A stretch of DNA of 64,000 nucleotides from Trebonia sp963774945 (GTDB lineage Bacteria > Actinomycetota > Actinomycetes > Streptosporangiales > Streptosporangiaceae): assembly GCA_963774945.1 (NCBI GenBank), contig CAVZHA010000007.1:620001-684000 (forward strand), read 5' to 3'. Shown piece after piece: positions 46,120 through 55,296 of this stretch (its first letter is position 1; the number at the start of each line of letters is the position of its first letter). Below the pieces are notes generated by a model, which made no database searches, was not told the DNA's origin, and saw only the letters and a program-made list of their open reading frames with translations. The translations under genes and the position numbers were made by a program.

Positions 46120-48941
46120 CTACTGCACCTGTGCGGATGACGCCTGCGCACCCGGCGTGCTGGTCTCGGCGATCACGTCCCGGAGCTGGTGACGGCTCGC
46201 GATGCCTAGCTTGGGATAGGACCGGTACAGATGCGAGCCGACCGTCCGCGGTGACAGAAAGAGCCGGTCGGCGATCTCGCGGTCGGTCAGGCCGTCGCTG
46301 GCCAGGCGGACGATCTGGCGTTGCTGCGGAGTCAGCTCCCGCAGCGCATCGGGGTCACCGGGCGCCCGGGTAACGGCCACCCCGCACGCCCTCAATTCTG
46401 ACTGGGCGCGCTCAGCCCATGACCGGGCGCCCAGCCGGCGGAAGGTGCCCAGGGCCTCGGTCAGTACGACCTTGGCGTCGTTGATCCGCCGCCGCCGCCG
46501 CAGCCATTCGCCGTGGTCGAGCCGGAGTTGGGCCCGCTCGAACGGCCACCGGTTCCCGGCCGGGTCGGCGAGCGCCTTGTCGAAATGGGCTTCGGCCACG
46601 TCCGGGTCGGCCAGGATGCCCCGAGCGCGGGCGATGAGCTGCTCCAGCCGGGCGGAGGGGCGTCCGTCGATCCGGCCGATTGCGCGCTCGATGAGGTCGG
46701 ACCCCTCCATCCGACGGTCGGCGCGGACCGCGGCGGCGGCGAGGTCGGCCACCCCCAGATAGGACGCGTAGTTATGCAGTGGCGCGCCGTCCTCGCTGAA
46801 CAACCCGGAGAGCTGGGTGAACGCTTGGAGGTAGCTCCCGTCGACGAGGGCCGCGACGCCGAGCGCACGTCGGGCCCGGGCGGCCACCAGCCCGCATTCG
46901 GCCGGGTCGACGGCGGCGAGCGCCCGGGCGGCGTGCCAGCGGGCCGCTCCGGACTCCCCGCGGAGCGCGAGGATGGTGGCGGTGATGACGTCAGCGGACG
47001 CGGCGACGATTTCCATGTTGTTGGCCTCGCCGACGCCGCTCGCCTCGGCGGCAACGTCCAGCGCCTCGTCCCAGCGCCCGGTGTCGATGTACGCCCATCC
47101 GAGCACGGTCAGGCTGCCGCCACTGGTACCGCGTACGCCGGGAGCGCGGAGCCTTCGCATGGCGTCCTCGAGCACGGTGATCGCCAGGTCGGACTCGTCC
47201 AGCAGCCAGGCGGCGGAAGCTATACGCCACCAAGAAGGCTCGTCGACGGGCGAGCCGACGATCGTGTGCAGGGATGGCAGGAGCTGGTCCCTGCGGCCGA
47301 TCGGGTCGGCGCTGGCGCTTATCCAGAGCCTCAGAACGTTGATGTCTATCCCCGGGACCTGGCCGGGCGGCGGTGGGCTCTGGCCTTCCAGCAGGGCGTG
47401 GCTGCGGTCGACGGCCAGGCGGCCCGCGGGCGTTCCGGACTGGAAGGCGACCGTGGCCGCGCTCCCGAGCGCTTCCCAGGCGAGGGCGGGCCGGTCACCC
47501 GATGCCTCTTCCGCGACGGACAGGAGCGCCGACAGCGCGGCGGCGCGGCGCCCCGACCAGGCCAGCGCCCAGGCGGCGCCGTGGCGAGCGGTCAGCCGCA
47601 ACTCCGGATCCGAACTGACCACCATGGCGCGACCGGCGAGCTCCTGCACCCATTCCCCCTGGCCAGTGGGGACGGCGGCCGTCGCCGCGGCTACCAGCCT
47701 CCGTGCCTGCTCTGCGGGGTCGGGGCTGAGCTCGGCCGCCCGTTCCAAGGCCAGCGCGGCGGCGGCCGCGCCTCCCCGCTGCTGCGCCTGGGCCGCGGTC
47801 GCCTCCAGTAGCGACGCGACGTGCTCATCCGGTTGCAGGGCGGCGGCGGCCAGGTGCCAGGCTCGCCGGTCGGGCTGGTCGCGCAGGGCCTCGGCGAGCT
47901 GGCGGTGCGCGACGGCCCGCTGCGCGAAAGGCGCTGAGTGGTAGATGGCGGAGCGGACGAGAGGATGGGAGAACTGCAGCCCGGTCCTGTTCACCGTGAC
48001 CAGGCCCAGCTGCTCGGCCGGCGCCAGCGCCTGGGCATCCGGCCCGGCGCCCTGACTGGCGGCTACCCGCAGGTCCGGGACGTCGGCCACGGCGGCCAGC
48101 AGCAGCGCTGCTCGCGCCCGGGACGGCAGGGCGGCGAACCGGGCCGTCATCACCGCGCTGAGCCGATCGGTCAGGGGCAGCGGCTCGGCCGCCCATCGCC
48201 TGCTCGCAGCCGGGTCGTCGGCGATCACCGTGGACAGTTCGATCAACGCCAGGGGGTTGCCGGCCGCTTGGGCGAGCACCTGCAGCCTGGCCTGACCACG
48301 GGGAGGGTGAGCCTGCGCGTCCAGCAGCAGGCAAGCGTCCGCCCCTGACAGCGGCCCAAGGCGCAGCTCCGGGAAGCTCCGGTCAAAGCCGGGGGCGGGG
48401 CCTGCCCGCGGGCACCGACCAGCAGGACTACCCGCTCGGCGTCCAGGCGGCTGCCGACGAAGGCCAGCACCTCGAGCGAGCCGCGGTCGATCCATTGGGC
48501 ATCGTCGGCCACCACGAGGACCGGTGAGCGCTCGGACAGGTCAGACAGCAAGGTCAGCACGGCCAGGCTCGTCAGGAGCGAGTCCGGCCCGCCCGGGTCC
48601 GCCGTAAGGCCGAACGCCCCCATGAGGGCCTGGGACTGCCGGCCAGGGAGACTCGCTGCGCTGCCCAGCTCCGGCCGCAGGAGCTGATGGAGCCCGGCGT
48701 ACGCGAGTCTGGTCTCGGATTCCCGGCCGATGGCGGACAACACCTGGATGCCCGACGACCGGGCGCGTTCGGCCGCCTCCGCCAACAGCACGGTTTTGCC
48801 CATCCCGGCCTCGCCGGTGACCAGCAGGACCTGGCTTGACTGCGGGACCGGATCGACCAGGCCGCGCACCCGGGCTCGGGCCGCATCCCGGCCGATGATG
48901 GAAGCCTGTTGCCTTGCGGGGAGTTCAGCGGGGTCTGGCAT
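46120..48941 (-). CDS. Large ATP-binding LuxR-family regulator (LAL type; one frame break)
   Basis: About 940 residues. The N-terminal AAA_16 ATPase has Walker A LLVTGEAGMGKTVLLAEAAE and Walker B PVLVVADDAQWIDRGSLEVL. A long helical tetratricopeptide-like middle follows. The C-terminal LuxR HTH is LTPQQRQIVRLASDGLTDRE then IADRLFLSPRTVGSHLYRSY, ending SSAQVQ. One break near 48400 joins LLVGARG to the rest. ATG 48941 begins MPDPAELPARQQASIIGRDA. Such regulators activate metabolic or secondary-metabolite genes in response to ligands. The adjacent hydrolases are likely targets. Confidence 0.9.
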
Positions 48942-49126
48942 GGGCCTGTCCTCTCGGCCAGTGCGCTTCGTCGACGCCATCCTCACGGTCAACCGCGACC
49001 ACGGCCCCGGCATGCCCGCAGCGCGTGAAGTGCAGTGGTGCAGCGGATACCGCTGGGGCCGGTCCGGGGCCGACAGTGATAGCTGGGCGGACGTTGCCGC
49101 TGTGAGCGCAAACGATGAGGATCACG

Positions 49127-49975
49127 ATGCCCTACGTCACTGTCGGACGGGAGAATTCAGCCGCTATCCGCATCTACTACGAGGATCACGGGTCCGGTCC
49201 TCCGGTCGTGCTGGTGCACGGCTTCGGGCTGAACGGGCACTCGTGGGAAAAGCAGGAGACAGCCCTGCTGGCCTCCGGGCACCGGGTCATCACCTACGAC
49301 CGCCGCGGCTTCGGCGCGTCAAGCCGGCCCAGCATCGGATACGACTTCGACACGCTCGCCGACGATCTTCATGTTCTGCTCAGCACCCTTGACCTGCAGG
49401 GGGTGGTGCTGGCTGGGTTCGCCATGGGCACCGGTGAGGTAACTCGCCACCTGGCAGTCCACGGGTCGGGGCGGGTCAGGGCGGCCGTGCTGATCGCGCC
49501 GCTGCTGCCGTTCCTGCTCAAAACCAGCGACAGCCCTGATGGTATTGACCGGACCGTTTTCGATGGCGTGCAGGCGCGAATCGCGGCCGACCGGCCGGCG
49601 GCGATGAAAGACTTCATGGACCGCTCCTACAACATCGATCTTCTGGGCGGCAGCCGGGTCAGCGACCAGGCATGGCAGAACAGCTTCTACGTCGCCATCT
49701 CGGCATCGGCCCACGCCGCGCTCCGATGCGTCACCGCCTGCCTGGAAGACTTCCGGGGCGATCTAGCCGCGATCAGCATCCCGGTCCTGGTCATCCACGG
49801 CGATCAGGATCGCGTGCTGCCCTACGAGGCCACCAGCCGCAGGCTTCCGGCTTTGCTGAAGAACGCCCGCTCCACCATCATCGCGGGCGGGCCGCATGCG
49901 ATCATCTGGACCCACGCCGACGAGGTCAACGAGGCACTGCTCGACTTCATCGGCAGCATGGGCCAGGTCGCCTGA
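49127..49975 (+). CDS. Haloperoxidase-like alpha/beta hydrolase with Ala at the nucleophile position
   Basis: A 282-residue protein of the non-haem haloperoxidase/esterase group. The oxyanion hole is VVLVHGFGLNGHSWEKQETA. The Asp is in VIHGDQDRVLP and the His in GGPHAIIWTHADEV. The nucleophile elbow reads VLAGFAMGTGEVTRH, where relatives have GFSMGGGE; GCC (Ala) stands where TCC (Ser) is expected. Hence it is probably inactive unless this is a one-base sequencing error. ATG 49127 is preferred, with AGGA eight bases upstream; ATG 49115 is possible. Confidence 0.87.
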   Translation: MPYVTVGRENSAAIRIYYEDHGSGPPVVLVHGFGLNGHSWEKQETALLASGHRVITYDRRGFGASSRPSIGYDFDTLADDLHVLLSTLDLQGVVLAGFAMGTGEVTRHLAVHGSGRVRAAVLIAPLLPFLLKTSDSPDGIDRTVFDGVQARIAADRPAAMKDFMDRSYNIDLLGGSRVSDQAWQNSFYVAISASAHAALRCVTACLEDFRGDLAAISIPVLVIHGDQDRVLPYEATSRRLPALLKNARSTIIAGGPHAIIWTHADEVNEALLDFIGSMGQVA

Positions 49976-50006
49976 CTCCGTAGCCGGCAGGCAAGGCGGC
50001 GAGGGA

Positions 50007-50015
50007 ATATTCATT
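50007..50015. repeat. Left 9-bp target duplication of the 1.77-kb element
   Basis: ATATTCATT directly precedes the left end GGGTGCAGCTCC and is repeated exactly at 51788-51796 directly after the right end. Confidence 0.85.
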
Positions 50016-50458
50016 GGGTGCAGCTCCTCTGGAGTGAGGTAGCTCCAGTCCCGATGTCGGGGCGGTCGGCGATGAGATGCCGGCATGCTCCCTCGATGAC
50101 GCCGGTCGCGGCCATCGCTGCTTTCCCCGCGTGATCCGGGAGCGTGAACAGGCCGCCGGGCGCCCCGGCCAGCCAGCCCCGCGCAGCTAGCAGCTTCAGC
50201 TTCGACCGCAGGCCCTCCACCTTCGCCTTGTCCGTGGCCAGCCGCGCCGCGGCCGCGGACTCGCCCGCCCGCAGCGGGCGGCCCGCGTCGGCCACCACTT
50301 CCAGCAGGTCTTTCCTCCCGGGCGATCGGCAGCCGCGGGGCTTGCTCTTCCGTCCTGGCCAGGTCCTCCGACAGCTCCTCGATCCGGGTGCGCAGCCGGT
50401 CCGCCTCGGCCCGGGCCGCCGGCTCCCGCCGCCTGAGTTCCTCGATCAGCGAGCCCAT
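50011..50458 (-). CDS. Coiled-coil hypothetical protein of the mobile unit (one frame break)
   Basis: A charged helical N-terminal part (MGSLIEELRRREPAARAEAD then RLRTRIEELSEDLARTEEQA) predicts a coiled coil. After a frame break near 50315 it continues VVADAGRPLRAGESAAAARL and WLAGAPGGLFTLPD. Total is about 148 residues. Proteins of this style occur beside transposase genes in actinobacteria, as far as I recall. The last codons read through the element's left end, and the TGA lies in the 9-bp target duplication, so the stop depends on the insertion site. Function unknown; a transposition helper is possible. Confidence 0.6.
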
Positions 50459-50545
50459 CTGCGGTCTCTTTCCCCGCACACGACAGTAGAAGACCAAGTC
50501 GCTGATCAGCCGGCTATCCGGCAAAGCTGCTGGCCAGGCATCCCT

Positions 50546-50561
50546 CAGAGGAGCTGCACCC
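50546..50561. repeat. Internal copy of the element's right end
   Basis: The complement GGGTGCAGCTCCTCTG matches the first 16 bases of the left end exactly. The next bases (AGGGATGCCTG) also resemble the outer right end (GAGGGACTGCCTG), marking it as a right-end copy. Confidence 0.75.
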
Positions 50562-50600
50562 GCCGTCGATGGAGTCTTCCCTCTGCGGAACTCGCTGCCC

Positions 50601-51515
50601 TCAGGGTCGCGCATGACCTTCACGGCGCTGCAAGACCCTGAACTGCACGTCTACCGTCACCGCGACCGGGCTGGGCAGCGCGCGGATGCGCACGGCCAGC
50701 GACTGCGGCGAGATGTGCCGGGCACTGGGCCCCATCGTGACCAGCGCGGCGAGGTCGGCGTGATCCATGCTCAGCTGGTAATTCACGATGGTGAGGCCAG
50801 ACAGGGCCCAGTCACGGTAGGCGCTGGCGATCCGCCGGGGCTTTTGCCCGTCGATGCCGATCATGCCGAGCGGCCGCCGGAGTTCCCCCAGGTGGGCGGG
50901 GCCGGGAATGGCCATGATCAGCGCCCCGCCAGGCCCGAGGACGCGGCGGGTCTCCGCGGCGTTGCGCGGCCCGAAGATGCTCAGCGCCAGAGCCACCGAC
51001 CGGGCCGCGAGGGGAAGGGGCTGCCAGATGTCCGCACCCACGGCCGCCGCCCGCGGATGCGCTCGCGCGGCGCGCCGCAACGCCGGGACCGACAGGTCCA
51101 GGCACACGCCGCGCCGGCGCGGCAGGGCCTCAAGGACGCCGGACAGGTAGTGGCCGGTCCCGGCGGCCAGGTCGGCCACCAGGCCGGGCGCGCCCGGATC
51201 GTGCCGGACCACGAGCGCGCGCAGAGCCTCGGCGAGCGGCCGGTAGTGACCCCGGCCGAGGAAGGCGCCTCGGGCCGCGACCATGGCAGCGGTGTCGCCG
51301 GTACCGGGTCCCACCCGGCCGGCGGCGAGGTTGACGTATCCGTGCCGTGCGATGTCGAAGCTGTGGCCGCGGCCGCAGGCCAGCCGGGCCCCGCCTGGGC
51401 GGAGCTCGCCGGCGCAGGCCGGGCAGCGCAGGTACGCGGCGACCGCGGCGAGCGCGCGGAACCGCACAGCGAGTGAGTGAGTGTTGTCAAGGCAGGCGTG
51501 ATCGCGTGGATCCAC
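50601..51515 (-). CDS. RlmA-family 23S rRNA (guanine) methyltransferase
   Basis: A 304-residue protein with the RlmA design: an N-terminal zinc-binding segment LRCPACAGELRPGGARLACG then RGHSFDIARHGYVNL, and a SAM domain with GLVADLAAGTGHYLSGVL (motif I), GVCLDLSVPALRRAAR, and FGPRNAAETRRVLGPGGALI. Members methylate G745 or G748 of 23S rRNA; the G748 type (TlrB) protects producers from mycinosyl macrolides. Which position is modified cannot be read here. The start is GTG 51515. It is the cargo gene of the mobile unit, so it could be a mobile antibiotic-resistance determinant. The C-terminus SPVAVTVDVQFRVLQ is normal. Confidence 0.88.
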   Translation of the reverse strand: MDPRDHACLDNTHSLAVRFRALAAVAAYLRCPACAGELRPGGARLACGRGHSFDIARHGYVNLAAGRVGPGTGDTAAMVAARGAFLGRGHYRPLAEALRALVVRHDPGAPGLVADLAAGTGHYLSGVLEALPRRRGVCLDLSVPALRRAARAHPRAAAVGADIWQPLPLAARSVALALSIFGPRNAAETRRVLGPGGALIMAIPGPAHLGELRRPLGMIGIDGQKPRRIASAYRDWALSGLTIVNYQLSMDHADLAALVTMGPSARHISPQSLAVRIRALPSPVAVTVDVQFRVLQRREGHARP

Positions 51516-51787
51516 TGGGATGGTCCCGTCCGGTCGGAAGGATGACTGACCGACGGCGGCACGCCCAGACGCCAGAACCCGCTCAGGAGCTCACGCCACA
51601 GCACCGGACGGCGCACAGCCGCCCGGTACCGCGCACCGCCTCAGACGGTGCGAGGACGCTTGAAGTAGACGTAACCCACGACGCAGAGCGTACCCGCAGC
51701 CCAGCGCCATCCCTCGCGCAGCTCCCACCGACGGCCAGCTCGACCGACCTGCCCAGATCAGGCAGTCCCTCCAGACGAGCCGCACCC

Positions 51788-51796
51788 ATATTCATT
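51788..51796. repeat. Right 9-bp target duplication of the 1.77-kb element
   Basis: ATATTCATT follows the right end CGCACCC directly, identical to 50007-50015. Confidence 0.85.
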
Positions 51797-51826
51797 GGGC
51801 ACAACGACGGCGTGTCTGCTCCGTCC

Positions 51827-53207
51827 CTAGTGCATGGGCAAGAGCTCAGCGCCAGCTAGTTCGGCGTAGACGAGGAACCCGAATGGATCCCACATCTGGC
51901 GCTGCTCCATCAGCCGGACCTGGACTGCTTGCCGGAGTTCCGCTAGCTCGCTGCTGTCGGATGGCGGAGCAGGCCCGGGGTGACGATGTCAAGCGCGAGA
52001 GCCAGGTCGCCCTGGTCGGCAAGGTTGGCGGCGGCGTAGGCGAATGCATCCGCCTTCCCGCCGGCCAGCAGGTCGAGGGCCGCCGCTCTTTCCTCCTGGC
52101 TGCGCGGGTCGAGCCCTTCCCCGACCGGCTGCCAGTAGCCGGTGCGCTGGTGATAGAGCCGGGCGATGAAGTCGTCGCGGCTGACGTAGGGCATCATCAC
52201 GTCCCCGGTGAACAGCAGCCCGCTTGCGGGCAGGTGCACCATCAGCGCGTCGGGCGTCTCGCCACCCCGAACCGGGATCAGTGTGAACTCGGTGTCGCCG
52301 ACGACAAGTGAGGTCCGCTCGCTGATCAGCCGGTCCGGCTTCACGTCGGAGGAAGGACTGGCACCGGTTCCGGTCAGGTAGCGGGAGACACGCCAGTGGC
52401 GCTGCCGCTCGGCCTCGGCCGGGAATCCCGCCGAGGCGATGACCTGGGTGTCCGGGCCGCGCACGGCCGCGGTCCCGCCGATGTGGTCGAAGTGAGCATG
52501 CGTGAGGATGAGGTGACTGACGGGTCCGTGACCCTTCAGGCCAAGGTCGGCCATCGCTGCCAGCACGCGGTCAGGGCTGGTTCCCGCGTCGATGGCGACG
52601 ACCCCCGCGCTTGTCTGGATGAACGCGAAGTCGCCGAAGTCATAGGACTGGGCGACGTGCACGTTCGGCGCGCGACCGGGCCGAGGCCCGATCGGCGCAG
52701 CGCCTCAGCCGCCTCCTGCGAGCGCCCGAGCAGCAGGTAGGCGCGTGCCAGCGCCTGGCGCGCGGCGCGCAGCAGCAAGGCCGGGAACTGGTCTCGCGCC
52801 GCGAGGACGAACTCCAGGTCGGCCATTACCTGCTCCGCCCGCCGGGTATCCGGGGCGGCGGTCCGCTCATCGGACGGGCCGACGTCGGGAAGCAACTCCG
52901 CCAGGGCCAGACCGCGGAAGTACTGCGGCAGGCCGACGTCCATGGTCGCCGCCGCGTCTAGCCTGTCCATCGTCGATGCCGCGTCATGTCCGGCGCGGAC
53001 TTGGAAGAATCCGGCCAGAGCTAGTGCGGTGGCATTGGCGGGCTTCTTGTCGGACAGCTGCTGGAAGTAGCTGCTCCCCACCGCGTCGGCGCGTGCCGCC
53101 ACCAGGGCGCCGACCAGGGTCACGAGCGTGCCGGTGTCCGCCCCCGGCCAGCTGGCTGCCTCCTCCAGCGATTCGAGCAGGCGATTGCGGGAAATGGGCC
53201 GAATCAC
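51827..53207 (-). CDS. MBL-fold metallo-hydrolase with N-terminal helical domain (frame-broken)
   Basis: The first 165 residues are helical (LLESLEEAASWPGADTGTLV, LARAYLLLGRSQEAAEALRR). After a break near 52675 the metallo-beta-lactamase domain follows: SYDFGDFAFIQTSAGVVAID, metal motif LILTHAHFDHIGG, and SGLLFTGDVMMP. A stop at 51943 is probably caused by a second break near 51960, because the shifted frame continues ELAELRQAVQVRLMEQRQMW then DPFGFLVYAELAGAELLPMH to 51827. GTG 53207 begins three bases after the upstream gene. Total is about 460 residues. The substrate is unknown. Confidence 0.78.
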
Positions 53208-53210
53208 GGC

Positions 53211-54062
53211 TCAGGCCTTTGCCGACTGCGCCGAGAGCCACAGTGCGTCGGGGTTGACGCGGCGCGGGTAAATCGCGAGCATCTGCCAGTACAGCTCCTC
53301 CGCCGTGGCGGTTTCCTTGTCGAGCCGGTCGAAGTCACGGATGTACCGGCGGGTTTCGTCGATGGTGCGCGGGTTGTCGTCCTTCCCGTAGCGCTTGTGT
53401 CCGGCGACGACTGCACGGGGATCGAGGCCCTCGATGATGTCGAGTGCCGCGAGCCAGTCATGGCGCCCTTGAGCGTCCGATTCCGCCAGATACTGGTGCA
53501 CGTCGTTGTACACCGCGTCGCCTGCGACAACCAGTCCAAGGTCCGGTACGTGCAGGACCGTGGTGTCGTCGGTGTCCGTATGCCCGACGTTCACGGGAAC
53601 GAGCGGGTGGCCCTCGAGCTCGAAGGACGGATCGTCGAGCGGATCGGCGACGGGGTTGTCCTCAGGGATCTGGCCTGGGAATCTGGGCAGCCAGAACGAT
53701 TGGAGTACCTCGGGCGTGGACCACTTGCGCATGCCCTCGACGACGGCCGGCGTCGCCACGGCCCGCACGCCGGGGAAGCGCTCGCGGACCGCTCCGAGCC
53801 CGAACCAGTGATCACCGTGCCCGTGGGTGACGTACACCGTGGTGAGGTTCTTTCCAGTGGTCGATACCCAGTCAGCCACGGCCATGCCCTGCTCGACCGT
53901 CATGAGGGGGTCGACCAGGACTGCGTCACGCCGGCCGGAGATCAGGGTGGCGGATATGGGGCTCCAGGTTGCGCGGCTCTGGCCAGGCGGGAGGTCTTTC
54001 GTTGCCGTCGCGATGATCGGCGTCACGTAGACCTGGTAGGCCAGCGTTGTCTCGTTCGTCAT
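53211..54062 (-). CDS. MBL-fold metallo-hydrolase
   Basis: A 283-residue protein with a complete metal motif TVYVTHGHGDHWFGLGAVRE, plus VNVGHTDTDDTTVLHVPDLG, LVVAGDAVYNDVHQYLAESD and AVVAGHKRYGKDDNPRTIDE. It resembles the glyoxalase II-like/SoxH-type group found in actinobacteria. The frame is intact. It is directly upstream of the other MBL gene (3-base gap), so the two form an operon. Divergent from the secreted hydrolase at 54370. Confidence 0.9.
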   Translation of the reverse strand: MTNETTLAYQVYVTPIIATATKDLPPGQSRATWSPISATLISGRRDAVLVDPLMTVEQGMAVADWVSTTGKNLTTVYVTHGHGDHWFGLGAVRERFPGVRAVATPAVVEGMRKWSTPEVLQSFWLPRFPGQIPEDNPVADPLDDPSFELEGHPLVPVNVGHTDTDDTTVLHVPDLGLVVAGDAVYNDVHQYLAESDAQGRHDWLAALDIIEGLDPRAVVAGHKRYGKDDNPRTIDETRRYIRDFDRLDKETATAEELYWQMLAIYPRRVNPDALWLSAQSAKA

Positions 54063-54127
54063 GATGCGCCCCTTACCGATGGCTACAGAGATTGTTCGTT
54101 ACCCCTGCTTGTCTCTGGATCGGCCCG

Positions 54128-54251
54128 TGACCGGGTCCTACCGCCATCCTGTGAAGGCGAGACCGAAGCGCGGTATACGCAACGCGACTGCAGTTGCCGC
54201 AAGTCCGCCATGCTGACCGAGCGGCAGGCCCCAGTCATCCAGGTGCAGTAG
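54128..54251 (+). pseudogene. Remnant of a LuxR-type regulator C-terminus
   Basis: SYRHPVKARPKRGIRNATAV resembles the end of a LuxR HTH (SHLYRSYPKLGIASRHQLRD in the regulator at 46120). It ends with the same CAGGTGCAGTAG (QVQ stop) followed by AGCGCT and GATACCCCG, as in the regulator's 3' end. Only this stub remains. It stands before a hydrolase paralogous to the one that follows the intact regulator. Confidence 0.5.
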
Positions 54252-54369
54252 CGCTCCTGATACCCCGCTGCCGGTGTTCCGTCGCACAGTCGGAGCAGGG
54301 GGACTTTCCTTGACGCCCTCTTCAATGCGACCGAACGGACGCCAAGCGTCCCCGGAGAAGGAGACCACC

Positions 54370-55224
54370 GTGAACACTGCCGGAATCGCACGGCGGGCAA
54401 GGCTGCCCCTGATAATCTCGGCCCTGGTCGTGGCCAGCGCTGCCTTGATCATCCCGCTCAGCCAGACCGCCACCGCCTCCGCTCATACGACTCGCGCAGC
54501 GGCTACCGGCGGGCCCAAGCCCACCATCGTTCTCGAGCACGGCGCCTGGGCGGACACCAGCAGCTGGAACGGCGTCATCACGCGGCTGCAAGCCGACGGG
54601 TACACGGTCTACGCGCCGCCGAACCCGTTGCAGGGACTCACCTATGACTCGGCGTTCCTGGCCGATTTCCTGCACAGCATCTCCGGGCCGATCGTGCTAG
54701 TCGGACACTCCTACGGCGGGGCCGTCATCACCAACGCCGCCACCGGCGACTCACAGGTCAAAGCCCTCGTCTACGTAGACGCCTTCGCGCCTGCGCAGGG
54801 CCAGACCCTGGCCCAGCTCCTCGCCTCCGTGCCCGGTTCGTGCGCCGTGCCCGAGAACCTGAACGTGGTCCCTTTCCCCGGCGCTGCCGCGGGCGTCGGG
54901 GACGCCTACATCACCCAGAGCGCGTTCCCGTCGTGCATGGCCGATGGTCTGCCCGCCAGGGAGGCGCATGTGCTCGCCGTCACCCAGCTGCCCATAGCGA
55001 CAAGCGCCCTCACCGACCCGTCCGGCGTCCCCGCCTGGCAGACCATTCCGTCCTGGGCCGTGGTCGGCACCGCGGACCACGCCATCCCGCCGGCGCTGCA
55101 GCTGGCCATGGCCGAGAGCGCGCACGCCCACATCACCGAAGTGAAGGCCCCGCACTTGTCGATGGTCTCCGACCCCGGCGTCGTGACCAGCGTCATTCTG
55201 CAGGCTGTCCACGCCGCCACCTGA
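54370..55224 (+). CDS. Secreted alpha/beta hydrolase
   Basis: A 284-residue protein. The signal peptide is ARRARLPLIISALVVASAAL followed by IIPLSQTATASA. Then come TIVLEHGAWADTSSWNGVIT (oxyanion HGAW), nucleophile IVLVGHSYGGAVITNAATGD, Asp in VVGTADHAIPP and His in KAPHLSMVSDP. It is a paralogue of the hydrolase at 45347; the two share VPAW(K/Q)T(L/I)PSW. The start GTG 54370 has GAAGGAGACC upstream. Export suggests an extracellular ester substrate. Confidence 0.9.
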   Translation: MNTAGIARRARLPLIISALVVASAALIIPLSQTATASAHTTRAAATGGPKPTIVLEHGAWADTSSWNGVITRLQADGYTVYAPPNPLQGLTYDSAFLADFLHSISGPIVLVGHSYGGAVITNAATGDSQVKALVYVDAFAPAQGQTLAQLLASVPGSCAVPENLNVVPFPGAAAGVGDAYITQSAFPSCMADGLPAREAHVLAVTQLPIATSALTDPSGVPAWQTIPSWAVVGTADHAIPPALQLAMAESAHAHITEVKAPHLSMVSDPGVVTSVILQAVHAAT

Positions 55225-55296
55225 CCGCGGCGGGGCACGCTCTTTTGCCGTGGCGCTGACCAGGCTCGAGGGGAAAGGCTTTCGCGGGGCGGATGG

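Larger units (their letters stand above)
50016..51787. mobile_element. Transposase-less mobile unit with 19-bp inverted ends carrying an rRNA methyltransferase
   Basis: The left end GGGTGCAGCTCCTCTGGAG (50016-50034) and right end, complement GGGTGCGGCTCGTCTGGAG (51769-51787), match at 17 of 19 positions. A perfect 9-bp direct repeat flanks the unit on both sides. Inside are a small coiled-coil gene and an RlmA-type methyltransferase, both on the minus strand, but no transposase. A second right-type end is at 50546-50561, so a smaller 546-bp unit is nested at the left. It was presumably moved in trans. Confidence 0.8.

Noticed and set aside
54128..54251. The stretch before the secreted hydrolase as a small riboswitch or ncRNA
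   Set aside because: It resembles a LuxR C-terminal stub plus a shared short motif; no convincing conserved fold was seen.
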